Of a DNA stretch of 64,000 nucleotides, positions 12,146 to 23,950 are shown piece after piece (position 1 is the stretch's first letter; each line of letters starts with the position of its first letter). Position numbers and translations under genes: made by a program. The stretch comes from Costus lasius (Eukaryota > Streptophyta > Magnoliopsida > Zingiberales > Costaceae): assembly GCA_027563935.2 (NCBI GenBank), contig CM050448.1, positions 121,756,493 through 121,820,492 of the forward strand. The letters run 5' to 3'. Under the pieces are notes generated by a model. That model saw nothing but the letters and a program-made list of their open reading frames with translations. It made no database searches and was not told where the DNA came from.

Positions 12146-13663
12146 CACTTTCCCTCTTGCGTTCTGGAAAGGCGGAGTGCGCAGCCGGTGGTTTTTCCAT
12201 GAATATTATAATTTTCCGATTTCTATATGTAATTTAAATTTCTAGTTTATGATTTCTTTAGCAATTACCATCTCATTATTCTTTATGTTTTCAATTACTT
12301 TCTTCTCACAGCACTACTCTCTTTTCTACGATGTGTGAGCTGGTGCAGCTGTGACTTCTCCGTGAAAACATTTAATGTCAATAAATATTGACACAAAACA
12401 GACAGTCCAAACCACGGAAATGAAAAAATTTCTTCAGTGCCGAGGAAAGTTCAAAAGTCGGCAGATTTTGTGGATAGGAGTGGATAAGTTATATTGAAGT
12501 AATTTATATATTTTAAGTAATTCAACAGTATTAATAAACATATTACAATAATGTATAACTTATTCATAATAATAAAATATATTTTTTTTATTATGAATAA
12601 ATCTATCTACAATAATATTAATATCATTGGATAGATTGTATTAGATTACCTGAATATAATTTATCTAAAAAAAGCATAATTTTTTTACTTTTCTAGTACT
12701 TTGCCAAATTTCAAGTATGATTGCAACCATCTTAGGAGGAAAAAAACAATCAACTATTCATAAAACTCAATTTTCTTTCCTTATATTTTAAAAAGATATT
12801 ACTAGACATGTGTACATCCAATTATTGCACATTGTGAACACGAATTTAATGCTATAATACAGTGTGGACAAATATGTCTCTCTTTTTCTTCTAATTATTA
12901 GTCACTAGTTTACAAACCTAAATACTCAATTCAAAACTTGTTTGTTTGGAACTTATTTCTCTCCCTCACTCTTTTCACATGCTCTTTTTCATGTATCTTC
13001 TCAATTCAGGAAGGGAATGGAAGACTAGTAGATTTGCATCGGGAACAAGACAACTTAGCCAACAACACTACTAAACATGGGCATCCATAAGGAAAATGTT
13101 GCATGCCTCACGTGAGAGAAAAAGATAAATAATTTTATACTTAACTATTAATTTGATCTTGCAGTATTAAACTAGAATATTAGCCCATGTAGAGGACTAT
13201 ATAATACGATACTAGCAATATTGAGCTTTGAATCTAAATAAAAACATTTTAATGAATTTTTTTTTTACTTTTAATGATTTTTACATAGTGTATGTCGCAA
13301 TAAATTATTCTTTCATATTACATCTCTTAGACCATTGATTATATCTTTAAATTTTATGATAAAAGAAAAGAAAAAACTATTGTGTGAATTTTTTTCTCAA
13401 TTTTAACAAAATTATAATGTAAGAACAAGAGGAAATTTTCTCGCTTTCCATCTTTTTCTCTTCTAGGAATGCAAGCCTAAATAATCTATTCATCATTTCA
13501 ATAAAATTTTGGGATCCATAAATTACTGTTTTCTTTTGTTGATTTAATTTTCCATCTTCTTCCAAAGTAAACGCAACGCAAGAAACTCGTGACCTAGCAA
13601 GCTAGCACTAGACTCTAAGCTACATACACAAATTTCCCAACCGCGCCGCCATTTGAGGCGAAC
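12146..13663. other. Intergenic DNA upstream of the heparanase-like gene
   Basis: AT-rich with no coding signal. The first part must hold the promoter of the minus-strand gene starting at 12145; I cannot assign its TATA box with confidence. Confidence 0.5.
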
Positions 13664-14278
13664 TCAGCCACCCCTAGCCAGCTCCGCCGCCACCGACAAT
13701 TGCCGACCCGCTGCAAAGGATGTGCTTCCCATCAGCACCACCTCCGACGACGACGACGAAGAACCGCCTTTACTGTCAAACATCACTGTCACTGCCCGTC
13801 GGCAAGTCGGGCACGATGACTGCAAGGCAAGCCACGTATCGATGCACTTAACATGGAACCCATGGCGACACTCGGGAAGCACGCGGACCTTCTCCCCCTG
13901 GGCAAACTCCCCTAAACAGATGGCGCAGTCCGTGGACGTAACAACCGCTGCCGCCGCTGCTCCGCCGTAGACCACGATCGGAATCTGGCGGAGCGCCTCC
14001 TTCTTGTTGATCCCGGCGGAAGCCGCCCCTACCTGATCCTCATCCTCGTCTTCGGGATTCCGGCGCCGGCCGCAGCAACGGATTGCACACCGCACAACGG
14101 AGTTCAACCCGAGAACGAATATTAAAGTGAAGAGCAGCGCCGCGAGGATGACGATCAAGCTGGAATTGAAGTAGGCATCGTCTCCACCATCGACCGCTGC
14201 GGCGGCAGGCAGTTGCTCCGTCGCGTTGGACTGCGACTTTGCGTCGGCAGCCAGCTGGCCATCGAGAAGGCGGCGCAT
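13664..14278 (-). CDS. ATL-family RING-H2 E3 ubiquitin ligase
   Basis: Intronless gene for 204 residues. Residues 40-63 form one membrane helix. It is followed by GLN, a variant of the GLD motif that defines the ATL family, and by a basic cluster (CCGRRR). The RING-H2 zinc ligands are all present in the order C118, C121, C137, H139, H142, C145, C156, C159, with the ATL-typical Pro two before C137 and the Trp149 after CIDT. The C-terminus is Ser-rich. Such proteins anchor in membranes and pass ubiquitin from an E2 to substrates, often in defence or stress responses. The small size and layout resemble the ATL72-80 group. ATG 14278 is the first Met of the frame. Confidence 0.92.
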   Translation of the reverse strand: MRRLLDGQLAADAKSQSNATEQLPAAAAVDGGDDAYFNSSLIVILAALLFTLIFVLGLNSVVRCAIRCCGRRRNPEDEDEDQVGAASAGINKKEALRQIPIVVYGGAAAAAVVTSTDCAICLGEFAQGEKVRVLPECRHGFHVKCIDTWLALQSSCPTCRRAVTVMFDSKGGSSSSSSEVVLMGSTSFAAGRQLSVAAELARGG

Positions 14279-15430
14279 TCCGTTGGGAAGATGTTAGATT
14301 CCGAATAATTTGGAAGTTGTGAACGGAAGCGGGGAGGAGATCTTATTTATGTATCTTCTAGATTTGGAGATGGATCTAGTGGCGATGGGAGATGGATTTG
14401 GTGATCTAATTTCATGTCGGAGCAGGTAAAGAGCAGAGCGTAGATGGTGCTCATTAATTGGTCACAAGTGAATGTTTCGGCTGCAACACCCAATCCATCT
14501 AACCAAATCTATTCATGCTTAATTAAAATTGATCTGTTGAGCGTGTTAATTAATTTTATTTAAACCTTTTTTATTTAGTATTTATTTCACTTTAACTTTT
14601 ATTGTTTCAAGTAATTATTATTTGACAATTATAGTAGTCTACTGGATTGATTTGTTGTACCCTTACAAATTGACCCAATACTTATCATATTTTAAAGTGA
14701 TAGAGGGTACAATGGCCTCATATAATAAACTATAGGGGGAATATAACATTATTTAACTTTAAAAAGTACAATAGCTTATAAACATATGTACAAAATTGTA
14801 AATGTGGATAATTAAATAATGGAACCCTAAGATCTGAGAGAACAAAAAGTGTTTTATAATATGATCAATGTTAGTCACTACTATTAGGAGTGATGATCAT
14901 GCACTAGTCCTCTTTAGAACATGAGTTGAAGCATGGTCAACTTGGACACGAGTCAACCCGTAGGTATATATGATCACCGTATAATGCAATAAATCTAATT
15001 AGCACTCCTTGTTAGTAAATTGGCAACGTGAACACAAGGTACAAATTCTACCTAAAGAACCATATATTTTGCCTTAGATTTCTTTTTTCTTATTTTATGC
15101 TGATCTTTTTCAGAGAGAGCGAAAGTCAATTCATACAAATCAAATTAAGCAAACAAGTCTGAATTAACACTACGTACACAGATTAAACAATAACAGCACT
15201 ACTCATACACACCCCGATGAAATTAACCGTGCAACTCCTGCGACTCGACATCCTTTCATGTCTCGCCACTGTTCAAACAATCACCAATCAATTCACTCAA
15301 CTATCCATGCAATCATCACTGCGAATACCTAGAACAAACTGAAAAACATTCAACTGACAGTGGAGTCATAGATCCGTGCATGCATCATGCACGTTACGTC
15401 CGTAGTTTCAGCCTAACCTTTAAGAGTTAC
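14279..15430. other. Intergenic DNA between the ATL and proline-rich genes
   Basis: The ATL promoter and 5' leader occupy the right flank of 14278; a TATA-like ATAAATA reads on the minus strand at about 14343-14349. The rest is AT-rich without coding signal. The last 250 bases before 15430 should hold the 3' untranslated region of the proline-rich protein gene. Confidence 0.5.
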
Positions 15431-16177
15431 TCAAGGACAGGCGTAGCCCGGAGGGATGGATTTGCCGCAGGTGTTCACGAGCACTTGAAGCGCGATGGGC
15501 AGCACCATGTTGATGTCCAGCATCTTGACCTTGATGGTGGTGCACAGGCAGAGGGCTGCGTCCACCCCTGCGAGACCTGCCAGCGGTTCGCAGCAGGTCA
15601 CCGCCGGGTCACCCAGCTTGATGGTCTCGCCGAGGATGTCCAAGCACGCGCCAATCTTGAGCGCGTCCACCGGGCACGTCTGCTTCGGTACAACGGGCGG
15701 GGACGGACAGCCGCCAGTCGCGGGCGGATTGCCCCCGACTACAGGTGGTATCGTTGTCACCGGAGGCAACATTACCGGCGGCTTCAAGCTGATGGGGGGT
15801 ATGGTCACTGGAGGTACGGTCACCGGCGGCTTCCCGATGATGGGGGGCAGAGTTACCGGCGGCTTCCCGACGATGGGGGGCAGAGTTACCGGCGGCTTCC
15901 CAATGATGGGGGGCAGAGTTACCGGCGGCTTCCCAATGATGGGGGGCAGAGTTACCGGTGGCTTCCCGATTATGGGGGGCAGAGTTACCGGCGGCTTCCC
16001 GATGATGGGGGGTACGGTGACCGGAGGTACGTTGATGGGTGGAACGGTAACGGGAGACTTGGGAGTCTTGGGAGTCTTGGGAGTCTTAGGACTAGGGCAG
16101 CTGCCGCAGGCGAGCGTGGAAGGAGCCGAGGAAATGGCGAGCGCGGCGAGGAGGAGAAGGATGACCGAGGAGCGCAT
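15431..16177 (-). CDS. Hybrid proline-rich protein with eight-cysteine domain
   Basis: Intronless gene for 248 residues. A signal peptide (MRSSVILLLLAALAISSA, cut near residue 23) is followed by CGSCPSPKTPKTPK. A Pro/Val/Thr-rich region then contains six near-identical 11-residue units of the form IIGKPPVTLPP. The C-terminal 85 residues form an eight-cysteine (8CM, LTP-like) domain with the order C, C, CC, CLC, C, C. This is the layout of hybrid proline-rich proteins, secreted cell-wall or membrane-associated structural proteins; the closest described types are the '36.4 kDa proline-rich protein' group. The upstream in-frame residues lack an ATG, so Met at 16177 is the start. It directly precedes the signal peptide. 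Confidence 0.93.
   Translation of the reverse strand: MRSSVILLLLAALAISSAPSTLACGSCPSPKTPKTPKTPKSPVTVPPINVPPVTVPPIIGKPPVTLPPIIGKPPVTLPPIIGKPPVTLPPIIGKPPVTLPPIVGKPPVTLPPIIGKPPVTVPPVTIPPISLKPPVMLPPVTTIPPVVGGNPPATGGCPSPPVVPKQTCPVDALKIGACLDILGETIKLGDPAVTCCEPLAGLAGVDAALCLCTTIKVKMLDINMVLPIALQVLVNTCGKSIPPGYACP
15826..16016. repeat. 33-bp in-frame tandem repeat in the proline-rich gene
   Basis: Six copies of a 33-bp unit encode IIGKPPVTLPP (one with Val in place of the second Ile, the last with Val for Leu). The nucleotide units differ at only a few positions, so copy number probably varies between alleles. Confidence 0.9.
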
Positions 16178-16252
16178 GGCTGAAAGCCTGAAAGCAGCAG
16201 CGGTAGTGCTAGTAGTAGCGGTGAAGCGAGTTGGGTAGTTTACTTGGGTGGA

Positions 16253-16258
16253 TTTATA
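16253..16258 (-). promoter_or_regulatory. TATA box of the proline-rich protein gene
   Basis: The minus strand reads TCTATAAATCCACCC about 76 bases upstream of the start codon at 16177, the usual distance for a plant TATA box with a short leader. Confidence 0.65.
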
Positions 16259-18145
16259 GATGGACAAGTAAGTAATGGGACTGGGGGGCCTGAGGACAGC
16301 TCACATGCGTGGTGATGTATGGAGAAGCATATGCGGACACGCAGTGCCAGTCTTGCATTTGCTTGGCGATTTGCTTCCATCAAGCGAGAGCCACACGTTG
16401 AGTTCCTTCGATTACTTTTGGGTTAATTTGTAAATTAATCAATTTAACTAGAATTATTTCCCCGCTGGTCTGCAAGATAATGGCGTATTTTTTTTTGGAA
16501 TTGTGTATTTTTTTTCTTAATCTATTGCCTCCTCAAATCCAGGAAAATATTGAAGATTATAATGATAAAACATTTACTATTTGGTCCTCATCCTCTTTAC
16601 TAATCACTAAGGAATCGTATAATATTAACTTGTAAAGATATTATTACCTATCATACTATAGAAATGATAGATAATATATTATTATTGATCACTTTACCCA
16701 ATCAAGCGTTTTACTACTCATTCAGGTTAACCCACAATATTAAAAGGATTATGCATGCACCTGCATAGAGTTAACGAGTACAATTCCGTCGCATGCTATA
16801 CATCTGAAACTAGCAACGGAATCTAAATTTTCTATATAACAAATGAAATCGAATGTTGGATCAGATAGTACTGAAATATTACTGATAGTGCCAGTTTTAT
16901 TACTTAATTCCGACAAAATCTATTAATCAAATAAAGTAAAATAACATAAACATTTGCATAAATATTTTTTATATTAAAATTATATTTGCAAGATCTGTAA
17001 TTCCTGTGCTACAACTCAAAGGACTAAGCGAGGCCAACAAGCGAGCGTATCATCTGATGTTGATTGCACTTCATTCGATCAAGTTACTGTTTTCATGATT
17101 TAAAGAAAAAGAAAAATGAGAAGTAATATCTTGTTTGTGATGAAGAAAAATGACAAGTTACTGTTAAACATATTTTTGGAGGATAGCACAGCAAAGAATA
17201 TATATACATACGATTATCGATTTCCTGTTCTTGTTTGTGATGAAGAAAAAATTGAGGCCACAAATATTAAATGATTCGATTCAATTCTCAGGTGAAGTAA
17301 TATCTTCATCTCTCTGAGCCGCTCGAGACAGCAGGAGCAGTGGCTACTACTGCTGCTATATACGTGATTAAGTTGGACGCTTGCATGAGGCACGCACGTA
17401 CCTCTGTTCATCACTCACGCATGCAAGCCAAGGGAGAGATGGTGAGGGGGCATGATAAAGGAGGACAGCTGGTGGAGCATGTGAGGTGGGGGCAGAGCTC
17501 GCGTGTTGGGAGCGTCACAGCGTGCCTGTCAGCCCCAGCGAGCCGAGTCCGCGCGCCCGTGACCGGATTTTGTTCGGCTTGTACGCTGGCAAATTGGAGC
17601 CATGCGAGCCGCACTGTCTGGAAAACCTCCCCCTCTCATGCCGACAGCTGTCGTTTGCCATCGATCTAGGCAATTTGAAACGTAAGATCAATGCCAGTAC
17701 TCGTCTGTTGTAAAGCCTGCACTGCTTGGTAATTTTGAGAAAGACCCTTTTTTTAAAGAAAATTTAAACTATACCTTTGAGCTATCTTTTGATAAAAACT
17801 AATAACATGGTACTACTATCTATAAATTAAATCTTTTTTCCTCTAATCCAACGATTCGAAACAGGCTCTCAAGATTAATAAAATTTGTGCATAAAGCACC
17901 TCACCCAATTTAAGATTTACCAAAAGATAAAGAAATTCTAAATATGAAATGTTTAGCTCAATCGGACGACTCAAAATCGTCAAAAATTTGTGCGCAGCAC
18001 CGACAGCTGACAGGTACCATTCGGCCAGTGCATCGACTAGCCATTCGTCGATGTGTACTATCAAAATCCTCATTACAGTCAAGTATATCCATTGTTTTGC
18101 ATTGCAATAACTTCAAGTTCATATACATATAAAGCTAAAATCATA
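16259..18145. other. Intergenic DNA upstream of the proline-rich gene
   Basis: Mostly AT-rich. A GC-richer island at about 17300-17670 has several short overlapping frames on both strands, none with a recognisable domain. A phrase of about 18 bases (TTGTTTGTGATGAAGAAAAA) is repeated near 17130 and 17231. Confidence 0.4.
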
Positions 18146-19039
18146 TTCAAATTTATTTATTTCATTCAGGAGTATTTCTTCAGTAATGTTGTCTTCAATG
18201 CTGCGCATCACCTATTGTAGAAAACAGCAAAAAAAGATGTCAGAGATGAACTGATGAAGAAAAGTAAGCATTGAGATATCATAATCTAATAGTGTAATTT
18301 ATTGCTTTTATAAGTGAAGAAATCATGCTTGCCTTTCTGTAGGTGCTAATATCATTTGGTGCAGCTTTGTCTGCTCTTACACGCATGCAAACCCAAAGAG
18401 CTTCCAATGATTTTTCCAGAAAGGCTAGGAATGTCCACCTCACCTATATAAGATTTAAGAATTATTTTCAGAAAAAGTACAAATTGTTGAAATGGAATAC
18501 TCCTATATATTGTTAATGACCACTGTGTATGAATTCAAGTGAAAATTACAGCCTTGATAGTTCAACCAGTAAATATACGGTTGACCGACATACTAAGATG
18601 TCTTTTAATTTCCTTGAATTCATCGAAGAGATTGAGCCTTTCTAAGGGTTATGTAACCATCTCCTGGCTAACCTCAACCATCTCAGTTTTGCTTTCCCCC
18701 CAGGATATGTGGTCTGTAAAAATGTCTTCTATTATTGGTAGGAAACCTGGAAATCAGACAGTATTTGGTTCAAGATCCATTATGGAAACTGTTCACTAGA
18801 TTATGCACGAACAGTTTCCAAATTCAAATTGAACATAGGATATTGAATCTACTCAGCTATACAACTTTATCGCAAGTAACCAAGAAAGTTCTTTATTGTA
18901 TGTTCTTTTTCAACTCATAGCCAGTTTTTGAATAAATGAAGTTGGATAGAACTCCTAGGCAGCAGCCATATAGAAATCAAGTTATGCAAGGCGCCCCAGT
19001 AGCCATCCGATTGAGCAGCTCGTAGCTCATGTTATGTTT

Positions 19040-19146
19040 TTTAGGGTATGTTTTGTTGAATGAAATCCATGGTAGAATGGATGAAAAATGCAATGAATCT
19101 AAATGGTCATTCCACCGTAAATTCGGTTCAACAAAATATATCACTA
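19040..19146. mobile_element. Short MITE with inverted ends
   Basis: GGTATGTTTTGTTGAATG at the left pairs with the complement of CGGTTCAACAAAATATATC at the right. The unit is about 105 bases, noncoding, in an intron of the capping-enzyme pseudogene. It resembles very short Tourist-type elements; the target duplication was not resolved. Confidence 0.55.
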
Positions 19147-19189
19147 GTGATCTTGATTAGATGATTTTAGTTTCAAGCACCCAATTAAA

Positions 19190-19600
19190 TAACACATATG
19201 GAACCGTACTAAGGTTTAAGATACCAGTCAATACCAATATATCAGTTACCAAGTGTCTATGATATATATATCGACCTTGTACCGACACATATACTACCTA
19301 TACTGGCAGACTAAAATTTTATTCACTAAACCGTAGACAGGTTCCTATAAGGCATGCTTTGTTTAGGATTTTTATTCAATGAAGTTTGAATTTGAAAATT
19401 CTTGAATTATGCATAACAATTATTCAGAATGATTTGGGCAACTTCAATACTCAAAATCAAAGTTTAAAATTTTAATACGAACCCGCCAAAATTTTAGTTT
19501 GTACAGTTGATGGGTCTGATTCTACTATAGCATTATATTGGTATAGTCAATTTTACTATAGCATATCAGTCCGATACCAAATAAGTACATTAATTTAGAG
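19190..19600. repeat. Degenerate 'ACCGGTAT'-type dispersed repeat
   Basis: Runs of ACCAGTCAATACCAATATAT, GTACCGACAC and ACTATAGCATAT resemble stretches near 23450-23950, 42400-42520 and 43640-43890. All lie in introns or flanks of the capping-enzyme pseudogene. No ends can be fixed. Confidence 0.4.
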
Positions 19601-20147
19601 TTTAGACTAGTTTTTACAAACCTTGCTCAAAACTTAGTGATTCAAAAGCAGGCATTCAGGTTCGGCACCACACCTTTACCTAATTAATAAATAATAGCTC
19701 AAAGAGTTCATTGGTACAAGGCAAAGAAAAAAAAGGCATCTACAAGCCAAATAAAAATGTTCAATCCCCTTCAATTTAGAACAAGTATTGTGTAAAAAAA
19801 TACTAAAACTACATAAAAGAAACTTTACTAAGAAGTGATCATGTAAAATCATTCATTTCCATTGTTAATAAGTTTTTCGTGAAAAGGAATTAAATCAAGG
19901 GAGAAAGTGTTCACCTGAAAATGAAACCCGAGTTCCATCCATGAGTTTCTATTTTCCTTTCTCAAAAAGGAAGAGCAAATGGGAGTTCTCATCATCAACC
20001 TGCAGACACAAAACCAAAATATTCATTTAAGCAAATAACCTACCTCTGCAAATTTTGATCTAAGAAGAGAACTCAACACAAAGAACGAAACCAAATTCAT
20101 GTAAAACCTCAAAAAGAAAGTCAACTGAGTTCATTTCTGGATATTTC

Positions 20148-20419
20148 TGTTAGAAAGGAATTAGGAATCACCGGGAACATCGCCGAGAACGAGTACAAGT
20201 AGATTGGAGTGAAAAACTAGAACTCGTTGATTTCAAATGAAATAAGGTGTACATATTTATAGGGATTGTATGTCCCTTGGAATACTTGTAATTAAATGCA
20301 TAACAGGCTAGATACATTTGCCTGTAATAATGTCCACAAAAAATGAAGTGTAAACATATCTTCTTGAAGTTCTCTCGCACCCTTTGACTTAGTAGAATTC
20401 AAGTTTTACTTTTCAACAT
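20148..20419 (-). repeat. TRIM 3' LTR
   Basis: 272-bp copy of the terminal repeat. It differs from the 21144-21404 copy mainly by a short extra stretch (GAACATCGCC) near its left end. Confidence 0.9.
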
Positions 20420-21143
20420 TCCCCCTAAAACTTGAAATTCCACTTTGGATCTTCATCTAGGTCTTCGTCTCGGTCTTCTTCTCGGTCTTCGTCTAGGTCA
20501 TCGTCAGGTTCTTTATTTAGACCCATCTTCGTCTGACTCCTTCGTCTAGGTCCTCGTCTCTACATGCTTTTCCTTCTTTACTTGTGACAACAGCGGATCT
20601 CTTCTCGATTTTTCAGCAGGTCTTCTCTCAATTTCCTTACTTTCTTTTTCTCTCGTTTTCTCTCTCACACTTATTTCTCTCTTTCCTCAATTAATTTTTC
20701 TCGCACAGCTATTATGGAATTCTCTCTGACCTAACAGGTCTTCTTCCTCTCTTGACGACACGGCTCTCCTTTTGTGGCGAGGATGAGGATTTTGAAGGCT
20801 ATCTTCGACTTCCTCCTTGATGACGCTACAGGTACGTGAATTAAAAGATGTGATGTAGGGTTCCTTCCTTCTCATCGAGTATTCTCCTCTCGATGTATCT
20901 CTTTTTCAATGTCACGGTTCTTCCCTTAACCTGACTTTTCTCTACGCTAAGGTGCCTCGTTGACCTTGCGTTTCTTCCTCGTCACGGTGCTTCGATGACT
21001 GGACGTTTCCTTGTTACGGTCTCTCTCTGGCCGAACAAACTTCCACGCTGCAGTATCCTTGACTGACAGCGGCTTCTTCTTTAGGAAACCCTTATCACAC
21101 TTCTCCTTCACGCCAGCGACTCCCCCTGCCTCTAATACCAACT

Positions 21144-21404
21144 TGTTAGAAAGTGATTAGGAATCGCCGGGAACGAGTACAACTGGATTGGAGTGAAAAA
21201 CTAGAACTCGTTGATTTCAAATGAAATAGGGTGTACATATTTATAGGGATTATATGTCCCTTGGAATACTTGTAATTAAATACATAACAGGCTAGATACA
21301 TTTGCCTGTAATAATGTCCACAAAAAATGAAGTGTCTAAACATATCTTCATAAAGTTCTCTCGCACCCTTTGACTTAGTAGAATTCAAGTTTTACTTTTC
21401 AACA
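21144..21404 (-). repeat. TRIM 5' LTR
   Basis: 261-bp copy of the terminal repeat, adjoining the primer-binding site on its left. Confidence 0.9.
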
Positions 21405-22019
21405 ATTTCCACTTCAGAGACCCTCATGCGTACGTGGTATATACCGATCATCCCAGCCCTGGAATATAGAAGAGAAAGAAATCGGTTAGAAATAAACTGT
21501 AAATTTGGTGCCTTAAGCAAGAGTCTCCAAATTTTCAAACAGATTCTGTAAGTTGTCAAATGTTGGAAGCTGAATCACAAAACCAAAAAAGAAAAATCAA
21601 CTAAAAAGAAATTATCATGTGCCAAGACCCTTCATTCTAGCAGTTACACCATGTAAAACCACTTGCCACCAAAACCCTTACTGAAGGTCACCTGCTGGTA
21701 TGAATATCTGCAGCATAGTGCATATTTATTACTTAAGTGCCACAAAAAGATGGGAGTGTTGCATTGACAATCTCTGGTGTTGCATTGACAAAAATAGATC
21801 TCACCCAATGCAAAATAACAAAGCAAAATAAATCTCAACAAATCTTAGTGCTGACACAAGCCTTGAAATTTATTTTAGCAGCCTTGGCCAGCTCTGACTA
21901 ACAGAAAATGAAATTACACATTTTCCTAAAATTAGTGCACAAGAAAGCGTACTCAAGTATATGTGAGATAATAGATAGCTCATTGCATGCTAGGGCATAA
22001 CCATACAAGGACAAAGGTG

Positions 22020-22880
22020 ATTCATGTTTAGAGTAGAGAGAAAGTAACAAAGAGAGGGAGAGGAGAAAAGACGAAAAACTTTGAAGGGCTATAATTTAAT
22101 TATTCTATTATATAATTGATGCAACCTCTATATATAGAGATATTGAGTATGTAAAAATAATATTTTAATTATTACTTACTCCCTATATATAATATTATTC
22201 ATAATATTACTAATTCTAATCATTGCCAATTCTAATATCTTCAAATCAAAACATATATGACAATTATATTCAACTTGCATAAAGATAAAGTTGTAACAAA
22301 AAAGGGCAATGACATGGTTTAGTTGGACTTGATCTGATTTAATTAGTCGATATTAGACATCACAAGTAGTTAGACATCACAAGCGTGACGTTAGACATTG
22401 TAAGCAGAAGGCAACATCAAGCATTGCTTGAAGGCAGCGATACCGCCTGTAGGAGTGAAGACAGCATAAGACGTCACCAACATGAGTACAAGGCAGTGTA
22501 AGACATTATCAATAAAAGTAGAGGACAGAGTATAACATCGATATTAGGAGTAGAGAGTGGCGTAAACAAAAGTAGAGGGTGATATAAGATGTCACCAATA
22601 GTAATAGAAGGAAAAATAATAGAGAGAAATGGATAGGGTTTAGAAAACCTACTATAATATAGAGAGAGAATAGCAAAGGGATATGGAGACAGGAGAGATA
22701 GTAACAAAGAGATGAGAGAAAAAAGAGACATAAAAACCCTAAAGGGTTAGTAATTTAGTTTTTCAATTATGCAATAGATGCAACCTCTATAATATAAAAA
22801 AATAATATTTTAATTATTATTTACTATATATATAATATTATTCCTAATATTACTAATTCTATATAATACATACTCGGGTC
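22020..22880. repeat. Pair of about 180-bp direct repeats flanking a phrase-repeat stretch
   Basis: 22040-22215 and 22695-22860 share GATGCAACCTCTATA, AATAATATTTTAATTATTA and the CTAATATTACTAATTCTA-like end. Between them the sequence is built from variations of AGACATCACAAG, TAAGACATTATCAATAAAAG and AAAAGTAGAGG. This may be a decayed LTR pair with a short centre, but no target duplication or primer site was found. Confidence 0.45.
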
Positions 22881-23449
22881 ACTTTGGTTGTAAAAAAGTA
22901 ACATTACTAGAAAATGTAGAATAATCTTCCCTGTTCAAGTAGTGGCAAAGTTAGATCACAACAAGTTGTTATAACAATAAAATATCAAATAGAGGACTAG
23001 ACTTGTACCATCTTGTGTCATTGAAAACCAAATAAACAAGTAATAGTGGAATCATGAGCTATATGTTCTACTAAAAGTTATTTGTCTATTTATTTATAGC
23101 AATCAGACAAGTACTTGAAACCATTATGCTGAAAAAAAAATTGAGAATAAAACTATATTGTGTTCTGTAGGAAACAAATATAGATTCCTTTTGTAGATTT
23201 AGCAACATAGATTTCCAACCATGCACATTGGGTAAAAGATTTTAGTTATTATACAAGGTTTTTTAAACCCCACAAAAACCATGTTGCCAAGGGATGATCA
23301 TGTGAGTTTAGAAACCACATGAACAAAACAACCTAATGAAAACTACTCATAGTATAGTATTCCTAGTGCCACAAGTACCTTTTTATGCCATTCTCTTCTC
23401 TAGAGTTAGTCAACGAACTAAGAACTGCCCATACCAGTCAACGGTACAT

Positions 23450-23470
23450 ACCAATCCAATATCTATACTG

Positions 23471-23524
<54 letters not shown>

Positions 23525-23646
23525 TAATACATAGTTAAAAAACCTGTCTACACCTAGCAGTATAGCCGATTTTTATCGTTTATCGATTCAACATAGACCG
23601 GTACTAGTACATGGTCAGTATCAATTCTATATGAAATTATGAATGC

Positions 23647-23692
<46 letters not shown>

Positions 23693-23950
23693 TAAGACCG
23701 ATTGATACCATCGATACAGTGCCAGTACTAACCAATATCATCGGTATCATGTATTAGTAGTTTAGTATCAACCAGTATCTTCAGAACCTGGTGTCAGTAC
23801 CAAATGGTATCACCTGGTATACCAATTTGGACCGGTATCTTAAATATATATTATAAGTAACAACTAGGGTCACCAAGGTACTAATACCATTTGTACCAAC
23901 CAATTTGGACCGGTATCTTAAATATATATTATAGGTAACAGTATCTTCAT
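23450..23950. repeat. Degenerate 'ACCGGTATC'-type repeat region
   Basis: Contains several imperfect copies of phrases such as ACCAATTTGGACCGGTATCT (at about 23821 and 23899, the latter followed by the same AAATATATATTATA) and ACCGATTGATACCATCG. Related to the stretches at 19.2 and 43.7 kb. It also holds two TA microsatellites (23474-23512 and about 23652-23684). Confidence 0.5.
23474..23524. repeat. (TA)n(CA)n microsatellite
   Basis: About 40 bases of alternating TA followed by a short CA run. Confidence 0.9.

Larger units (their letters stand above)
20148..21404 (-). mobile_element. TRIM (miniature LTR) retrotransposon inside a capping-enzyme exon
   Basis: Two terminal repeats (20148-20419 and 21144-21404) begin TGTTAG and end CAACA on the plus strand. 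The element is 1257 bp. On the minus strand it reads LTR, then TTGGTATTAGAGGC (21128-21141, close to the initiator-tRNA-Met primer site TGGTATCAGAGC), about 720 bp of internal DNA, a purine tract AAGTTTTAGGGGGAA (20420-20434), and LTR. The 5-bp target duplication ATTTC is perfect (20143-20147 and 21405-21409). The internal region has no gag or pol; a frame at 20947-21141 (61% charged/polar) has no known domain. Size, primer site and lack of coding capacity define a TRIM. It lies in the same orientation as the pseudogene it splits. Confidence 0.92.

Noticed and set aside
13653..13970. Plus-strand frame over the RING-H2 gene
   Set aside because: Antisense to an intact ATL gene with all eight zinc ligands.
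15380..16238. Two long plus-strand frames rich in Gly/Thr/Met or Tyr/Arg repeats
   Set aside because: Antisense shadows of the tandem repeat in the proline-rich protein gene, which has a signal peptide, 8CM domain and TATA box.
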